DNA from: Pseudomonadota bacterium
Lineage (GTDB): Bacteria > Desulfobacterota > Desulfobacteria > Desulfobacterales > Desulfosarcinaceae
Reading direction: 5' to 3'
Assembly: GCA_023435265.1 (NCBI GenBank)
Contig: JAEYRZ010000051.1
Span: 1 to 45,431, forward strand
DNA: 45,431 nucleotides
The position numbers and the translations under genes are program-made. Under the pieces are notes generated by a model, which had not been told where the DNA came from, made no database searches, and saw nothing but the letters and a program-made list of their open reading frames with translations. Below, piece after piece: positions 41,530 to 45,431 of this stretch; position 1 is the first letter of the stretch, and each line of letters starts with the position of its first letter.

Positions 41530-41577
41530 AACCCGCAAACCCACAAACCCATAAACCCTTAAACCCACAAACCCATT
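41530..41577 (-). repeat. 8-bp tandem repeat array, G-rich on minus strand
   Basis: Six units of 8 bp in series (aacccgca, aacccaca, aacccata, aaccctta, aacccaca, aacccatt), with more degenerate units upstream (aaaccata). On the minus strand it reads as GGGTTTNN-like repeats with six G3 tracts separated by 5-nt spacers, directly after the livF stop codon. Such spacing is permissive for a G-quadruplex. Confidence 0.8.
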
Positions 41578-42287
41578 TACTCGCCGAGATAGGCTTTGCG
41601 CACGGTTTCGTTGTTGGCCAGACTCTCGGCCGTGTCGCTCAGGATGATCTGTCCGGACTGCAGCACGTAGCCGCGGCTGGCGACCTGCAGGGCCATGCGG
41701 GCGTTCTGCTCCACCAGGAGGATCGTGGTGCCGTCGGCGTGCAGGCGGCGGATGATGTCGAAAATGCCGTCCACCAGGACAGGCGCCAGCCCCATGGACG
41801 GTTCGTCCAGCAGCAGCACCTTGGGGTTGGACATCAGAGCGCGCCCCATGGCGAGCATCTGCTGCTCGCCGCCGCTCAATGTGCCCGAAACCTGCTTGTG
41901 GCGCTCCTTGAGCCTCGGAAAAAGCGTGTAGACCCGCTCGAGGTTCTCGCCGTTCCTTTTCTGGTCCAGGCTGGTGAAGGCCCCCATTTCCAGGTTTTCC
42001 TTGACCGTCAGCCGGCCGAAAACGCGGCGCCCTTCCGGAACCTGCACGATTCCCTTGGTGACGATCTGATGCGGCGGCAGCACGGTCAGTTCTTCCCCTT
42101 CCAGTTGAACCGAACCGCTGCGCGGTTTGAGCAGGCCGCTGGTGGTGTTCAGCATCGTGCTTTTGCCCGCGCCGTTGGCCCCGATGATGGTGACGATTTC
42201 GCCTTTTTCGACCCTGAGGGAGACGTCGTCGAGCGCGTGGATCTTGCCGTAATATGTGTGGACATGGTTGACTTCGAGCATGGACAT
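41577..42287 (-). CDS. livF: Branched-chain amino acid ABC transporter ATP-binding protein LivF
   Basis: ATPase of a high-affinity branched-chain amino acid importer (236 residues from the ATG at 42287, whose ggaggaag site fixes the start). Walker A GANGAGKST, signature LSGGEQQMLAMGRALM, Walker B VLLLDEPSMGLA and the switch His after LLVEQN-type ILLVEQNARMAL are present. The short LivF length and lack of a C-terminal extension distinguish it from LivG. It is the last gene of livH-M-G-F; its stop codon touches the 8-bp repeat array. Confidence 0.95.
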   Translation of the reverse strand: MSMLEVNHVHTYYGKIHALDDVSLRVEKGEIVTIIGANGAGKSTMLNTTSGLLKPRSGSVQLEGEELTVLPPHQIVTKGIVQVPEGRRVFGRLTVKENLEMGAFTSLDQKRNGENLERVYTLFPRLKERHKQVSGTLSGGEQQMLAMGRALMSNPKVLLLDEPSMGLAPVLVDGIFDIIRRLHADGTTILLVEQNARMALQVASRGYVLQSGQIILSDTAESLANNETVRKAYLGE

Positions 42288-42306
42288 GGCGGTCTTCCTC
42301 CAGACG

Positions 42307-43098
42307 TCAGGGTTGGGCGGTGCAGTGCGCAACGGAAACGCCCTTGCCCAGATAGGCTTCGATGACCTGTTGATTGGATTGGATTTCGGCCGGTACGCCT
42401 TCGGCGATTTTTCTGCCGTAGTCGAGTACCGTGATCTTTTCGGAAATGCCCATCACCACCCGCATCTGGTGCTCGATCAGGATGATGGTGATGCCCAGCG
42501 CATCCCGCAGGTGGCGGATGAAATCCATCAGGTCCTGCGATTCCTTGGGGTTCATGCCGGCCGCCGGTTCATCCAGGCAGAGCACCTTGGGCTTTGTCGC
42601 CAGCGCCCTTGCGATTTCGAGGCGCCGCTGCTCGCCGTACGGCAGGTTCTTGGCCAGCTGGTCGCCCTTGCCGGCCAGGTTGACGAACCGGAGCAGCCGC
42701 GCGGCCTCCTGAGTGGCTTCGCGCTCTTCGCGGCGCGTCGCCGGCGAGCCCAGGACGATTCCCAGGAAATTCGCCTTGAGATGGCCGTGCAGGCCCACCA
42801 TGATGTTCTCCATGGCCGTCAGGCTTTGAAACAAACGGATGTTCTGATAGGTGCGCGCGATCCCGCGCTGAACGATCTGGTCCGGCAGGAGCCCGACCAG
42901 CGAGTGGTCCTCGAGACGGATGTCGCCGCCCTCCGGACGGTAGAAACCGGTGATGCAGTTGAACACCGTCGTTTTGCCGGCGCCGTTGGGGCCGATGATG
43001 CTGTGGATGCTCTGCGGGGCGACCTCGATGTCGAGGGAATCGATTGCGATGAGTCCGCCGAATTGCTTGGTCAGCTTTTCAGTTGTGACGATGGCCAT
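42307..43098 (-). CDS. livG: Branched-chain amino acid ABC transporter ATP-binding protein LivG
   Basis: 263-residue ATPase partner of LivF. Walker A GPNGAGKTTVFN, the LivG-type ARTYQNIRLFQSLTAMENI Q-loop, signature LPYGEQRRLEIARAL, Walker B VLCLDEPAAGMNPKES, and ILIEHQMRVV with the switch His are present, then the C-terminal extension GVPAEIQSNQQVIEAYLG typical of LivG. An aggaggg site precedes ATG. It is followed 19 bp later by livF. Confidence 0.95.
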   Translation of the reverse strand: MAIVTTEKLTKQFGGLIAIDSLDIEVAPQSIHSIIGPNGAGKTTVFNCITGFYRPEGGDIRLEDHSLVGLLPDQIVQRGIARTYQNIRLFQSLTAMENIMVGLHGHLKANFLGIVLGSPATRREEREATQEAARLLRFVNLAGKGDQLAKNLPYGEQRRLEIARALATKPKVLCLDEPAAGMNPKESQDLMDFIRHLRDALGITIILIEHQMRVVMGISEKITVLDYGRKIAEGVPAEIQSNQQVIEAYLGKGVSVAHCTAQP

Positions 43099-43107
43099 GC
43101 CGCCCTC

Positions 43108-44805
43108 CTAGTGGTGCGATCCGGCGACTGCCGGAGCCTGTTCGTTGACGCCGTGTTCGACCTGCGCTTCCTGCAGTTCGCGTGCGCGTTGTTTTTCAGG
43201 CCACAATCCCGCGGGCCTGAGCAGCATCATGGCCACCAGCACGGCGCCGTAGACCAGCAGCCGGTATTCGGCGAATTCACGCAGCAGTTCCGGCAGCCCC
43301 ACCAGGGCGGCGGCTCCGACGATGACGCCCGGCAGGCTTCCCATGCCGCCGACGATGATCACGCAGACGATGTTGATCGATATCATGACATTGAAGCTGT
43401 GCGGATAGACCGATCCGAGTTTGGTGGCGAAAATCGCGCCGCTGAGCGCGGAGAAACCGGCTCCGGTCGCAAAGGCCTTGAGTTTGGTGGACACCAGGTT
43501 GATGCCCATGGCCTGGGCCACGTCCTCGTCTTCGCGCACCGCCATCCAGGATCTTCCCAGGCGCGATTCGCGCACGCGCCAGGCGATGAAACCGGTGAGC
43601 AGGCATCCGGCGATCACCAGGTAGTAAAGTTCCTGCGGCCGGGCGAAAAGGAAGGAGCCGATCGCGGCTTTGGGTATCTTGCCGATGCCTTGCGCGCCCC
43701 CCACATAGGGCTTCAGGAAGTCCGAAAGCACCAGCAGGCGGATGATCTCACCGAAGCCGAGGGTCGTGATGGCCAGGTAGTCGCCGCGCATTTTGAGCAC
43801 CGGCGTGCAAATCAGGATTCCGGTCAGGACGCCCATGCCGATCGCGATCGGCAGGGCCTGCCAGAAGTTGAGCGCGAAAAAGCCCAGCTCCGCCGAAGTC
43901 AGGATCGCCACTGTGTAGGAGCCGATGGCGAAATAGGCGACGTGGCCCAGGTCCAGCATTCCGGAAAAGCCGATGATGATGTTCAAGCCGAACCCGAGCA
44001 TCACGTACAAGCCGATGATGACCAGCACTTCGCTCAGGAAAAGTCCGACGACGCGCGGCAGCACCACCAGGAGCAGCACGCCCGCGATGAAGAGCACGAT
44101 GTTCAGCTTTTTGCGCGATCCGGCGGGAAGGGCGCGGACCTGCGCGGACACCGCCGGCCCCTTGCTGCTCCACAGGTATTTGAGCGCCGCGGCGAAAAGG
44201 AAGAGCACGATCGCACCCGATATGGTGAGGCCGTTGCCGGCGAACAGCAGGTCGTTCAGGATGGACAAGAAGCCCCACTGGGACAGGACCGGTGAAAGCG
44301 TGTCCTGCAGAAGGCCGAAGGCGATGATGACGCCCGAGGCGGTCAGCATGACGCTGCGCAGCCGGGACGGAACCAGGTTCAGCAGTCCCGCCAGGACGCC
44401 GGTGAGGCCGCCGGAAAGCAGTATCAGCAGAATGCCCGCCGTTCGGCTTTCCTGTTGAAAAAGCAGGCTGTGGAAGAGCGACGGCGAAGCATTGATGAAC
44501 ACCTGGCGCAGGTTGACCACCTGGCCGATGACGACCAGCAGGCTCAGCAGCAGGGCGGAAACGATGCCGGTCATCAAGCCGGTCACGGCGATGCGCCCCG
44601 TTTGTTTGAACCGCGAGGCGCCGGTATATGCGAACAGGGCCACCACGAGAAGAAGAAGCATCTGGCCCATTGAAATCACTTCCGAGATGATGCCGCGTTG
44701 GTTGAAGGTTTCCACCATGCCGATCAGCGATAAGATCAGCGCGCACACGCCGCTGACGAGGCCGTAGTGGATTCCCGGGAACCGCTTTTTGAGAGCCGAG
44801 TACAT
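43108..44805 (-). CDS. livM: Branched-chain amino acid ABC transporter permease LivM, extended
   Basis: Membrane permease, 565 residues from ATG 44805 (aaaggg site 7 bp upstream; TTG 44811 is two codons further up). The C-terminal 320 residues are a standard LivM: VLVIIGLYVMLGFGLNIIIG, LDLGHVAYFAIGSYTVAI, MRGDYLAITTLGFGEIIRLL, GRSWMAVREDEDVAQAMGIN and GGMGSLPGVIVG, with the EAA-like loop. The first about 240 residues are an extra block of hydrophobic helices ending in a basic loop. LivM of E. coli is 425 residues, so this one is long. It pairs with LivH in the channel. Confidence 0.93.
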   Translation of the reverse strand: MYSALKKRFPGIHYGLVSGVCALILSLIGMVETFNQRGIISEVISMGQMLLLLVVALFAYTGASRFKQTGRIAVTGLMTGIVSALLLSLLVVIGQVVNLRQVFINASPSLFHSLLFQQESRTAGILLILLSGGLTGVLAGLLNLVPSRLRSVMLTASGVIIAFGLLQDTLSPVLSQWGFLSILNDLLFAGNGLTISGAIVLFLFAAALKYLWSSKGPAVSAQVRALPAGSRKKLNIVLFIAGVLLLVVLPRVVGLFLSEVLVIIGLYVMLGFGLNIIIGFSGMLDLGHVAYFAIGSYTVAILTSAELGFFALNFWQALPIAIGMGVLTGILICTPVLKMRGDYLAITTLGFGEIIRLLVLSDFLKPYVGGAQGIGKIPKAAIGSFLFARPQELYYLVIAGCLLTGFIAWRVRESRLGRSWMAVREDEDVAQAMGINLVSTKLKAFATGAGFSALSGAIFATKLGSVYPHSFNVMISINIVCVIIVGGMGSLPGVIVGAAALVGLPELLREFAEYRLLVYGAVLVAMMLLRPAGLWPEKQRARELQEAQVEHGVNEQAPAVAGSHH

Positions 44806-44827
44806 TCGCAATCCCTTTCCTGTTGGA

Positions 44828-45431
44828 TCAAGCCTTTTTGACCGCCAGGCGTTCGCCGAGAATACCGGTGGGCCTGAAGATCAGAACGAGGACGAGCATG
44901 GTGAAGGCGATGGCATCCTTCAGCTGGTACGGCGCGGGGATGCCCAGGCCGTCCAGGAAGAGACTGGGGCCGATCGATTCGACCAGGCCCAGGAAAATGC
45001 CGCCCAGCATCGCTCCGGGAATGTTGCCGATACCGCCGAGCACCGCGGCGGTGAACGCCTTGATACCGGGAATGAACCCCATGAAGAAGTGCACCTGTTT
45101 GAACATCAGCGCATACAGGACACCCGCCGCCCCCGCCGCGGAGCCGCCGATGACGAAGGTCATCGAGATCATGCGGTCCACATTGATCCCCATCAGGGCG
45201 GAGGCCTCCTTGTCTTCGGAAACGGACCGGATCGCTTTGCCGATCTTGGTGCGTTGAACGAATTGATACAGCGCCACCATCAGGCAGGCGGCGGCGATGA
45301 TCACCAGGAGCTGAAATTTCAGGACCCGGATGGATCCCAGCATGATGTGGCCTTCGAAGGCCTTGAATACCGGGTACGCCTGGAACCCGGAGCCGTAGAG
45401 GCCGCGGAACATGTACTGGAGGAAAAAGGAG
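44828..45431 (-). CDS. livH: Branched-chain amino acid ABC transporter permease LivH (5' end outside window)
   Basis: C-terminal about 200 residues of LivH; the frame is open to the window edge, so the gene starts beyond 45431. Recognisable parts are TKIGKAIRSVSEDKEASALM followed by GINVDRM, VIGGSAAGAAGVLYAL, GIKAFTAAVLGGIGNIPGAM and the terminal LVLVLIFRPTGILGE. It is the first liv gene in the window; a substrate-binding protein gene is expected upstream. The gap to livM is 22 bp. Confidence 0.95.
   Translation of the reverse strand, partial: SFFLQYMFRGLYGSGFQAYPVFKAFEGHIMLGSIRVLKFQLLVIIAAACLMVALYQFVQRTKIGKAIRSVSEDKEASALMGINVDRMISMTFVIGGSAAGAAGVLYALMFKQVHFFMGFIPGIKAFTAAVLGGIGNIPGAMLGGIFLGLVESIGPSLFLDGLGIPAPYQLKDAIAFTMLVLVLIFRPTGILGERLAVKKA

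Noticed and set aside
41530..41577. Short regular array considered as a CRISPR
   Set aside because: 8-bp units without spacers and no cas genes; it is a simple tandem repeat.
42256..44295. Long plus-strand open frame across livG and livM
   Set aside because: Shadow of the liv genes; His/Asp/Gln-rich with no motif, while the opposite strand encodes intact ABC and permease motifs.

Overview
The window is about 60% G+C chromosomal DNA, densely packed with genes, and looks like a Gram-negative anaerobe of the Desulfobacterota (old Deltaproteobacteria), most likely a Desulfosarcina/Desulfobacteraceae-type sulfate reducer. The grounds are an oorDABC-type 2-oxoacid:ferredoxin oxidoreductase operon, selenocysteine elongation factor SelB, a cobalamin-riboswitch-controlled cobT, LPS-type sugar genes (kdnA, kdnB, manC, rfbD) and several dispersed palindromic repeats. 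The assignment is inference from gene content; no 16S rRNA gene is present.

Layout. 1-5.4 kb (+): housekeeping genes holB, ricT-like, metG and a monofunctional penicillin-binding transpeptidase with a Pro-rich linker. 5.5-12.4 kb (+): a carbohydrate cassette with kdnA and kdnB (conversion of Kdo to 8-amino-Kdo), a very large and unusual GlmS-like amidotransferase/SIS protein of about 1250 residues, and a class II aldolase overlapping it. 12.4-14 kb (-): a MoCo-carrier/YpsA-like protein and a CI-type HTH regulator. 14-16.5 kb (+): a response regulator and a membrane histidine kinase, divergent from the HTH gene. 16.5-18.8 kb (-): manC-rfbD. 19-21.2 kb (+): a membrane protein with HEAT-like repeats and a CPBP protease. 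21.2-22.7 kb (-): cobT preceded by a B12 riboswitch and terminator. 22.9-26 kb (+): korDABC with a good sigma70-type promoter and a terminator. 26.1-29.5 kb (-): a small membrane protein, selB and a DUF2333 protein. 29.9-37.4 kb: a TPR lipoprotein, two PilZ proteins, a DUF1992 protein, a SHOCT membrane protein, ddl, an ATP-grasp protein, a purD-purE fusion, a tsaC/Sua5-type gene and tRNA-Leu(CAA). 37.5-39.5 kb (-): TatD nuclease, an Api92-like protein and a SnoaL-like protein. 40-41.5 kb (+): a YbhB/YbcL-family protein and an FAH-family hydrolase. 41.6 kb to the end (-): the branched-chain amino acid ABC operon livH(partial)-livM-livG-livF.

How the genes fit together. The kdn cassette, manC and rfbD serve cell-envelope sugar synthesis, and the PBP and ddl serve peptidoglycan. 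korDABC links 2-oxoacids and CoA to low-potential ferredoxin. The liv genes import branched-chain amino acids. Two PilZ proteins and the two-component pair point to c-di-GMP and phosphorelay signalling.

The most unusual features are the giant GlmS-like protein next to kdnAB, with its active-site Cys internal and large insertions, and a set of intergenic palindromic elements. One of these occurs twice in opposite orientation (22.75 kb and 29.7 kb). Another is a roughly 197-bp terminal-inverted-repeat element at 30.7 kb. A third is an 8-bp tandem array at 41.5 kb whose minus strand is G-quadruplex-prone.
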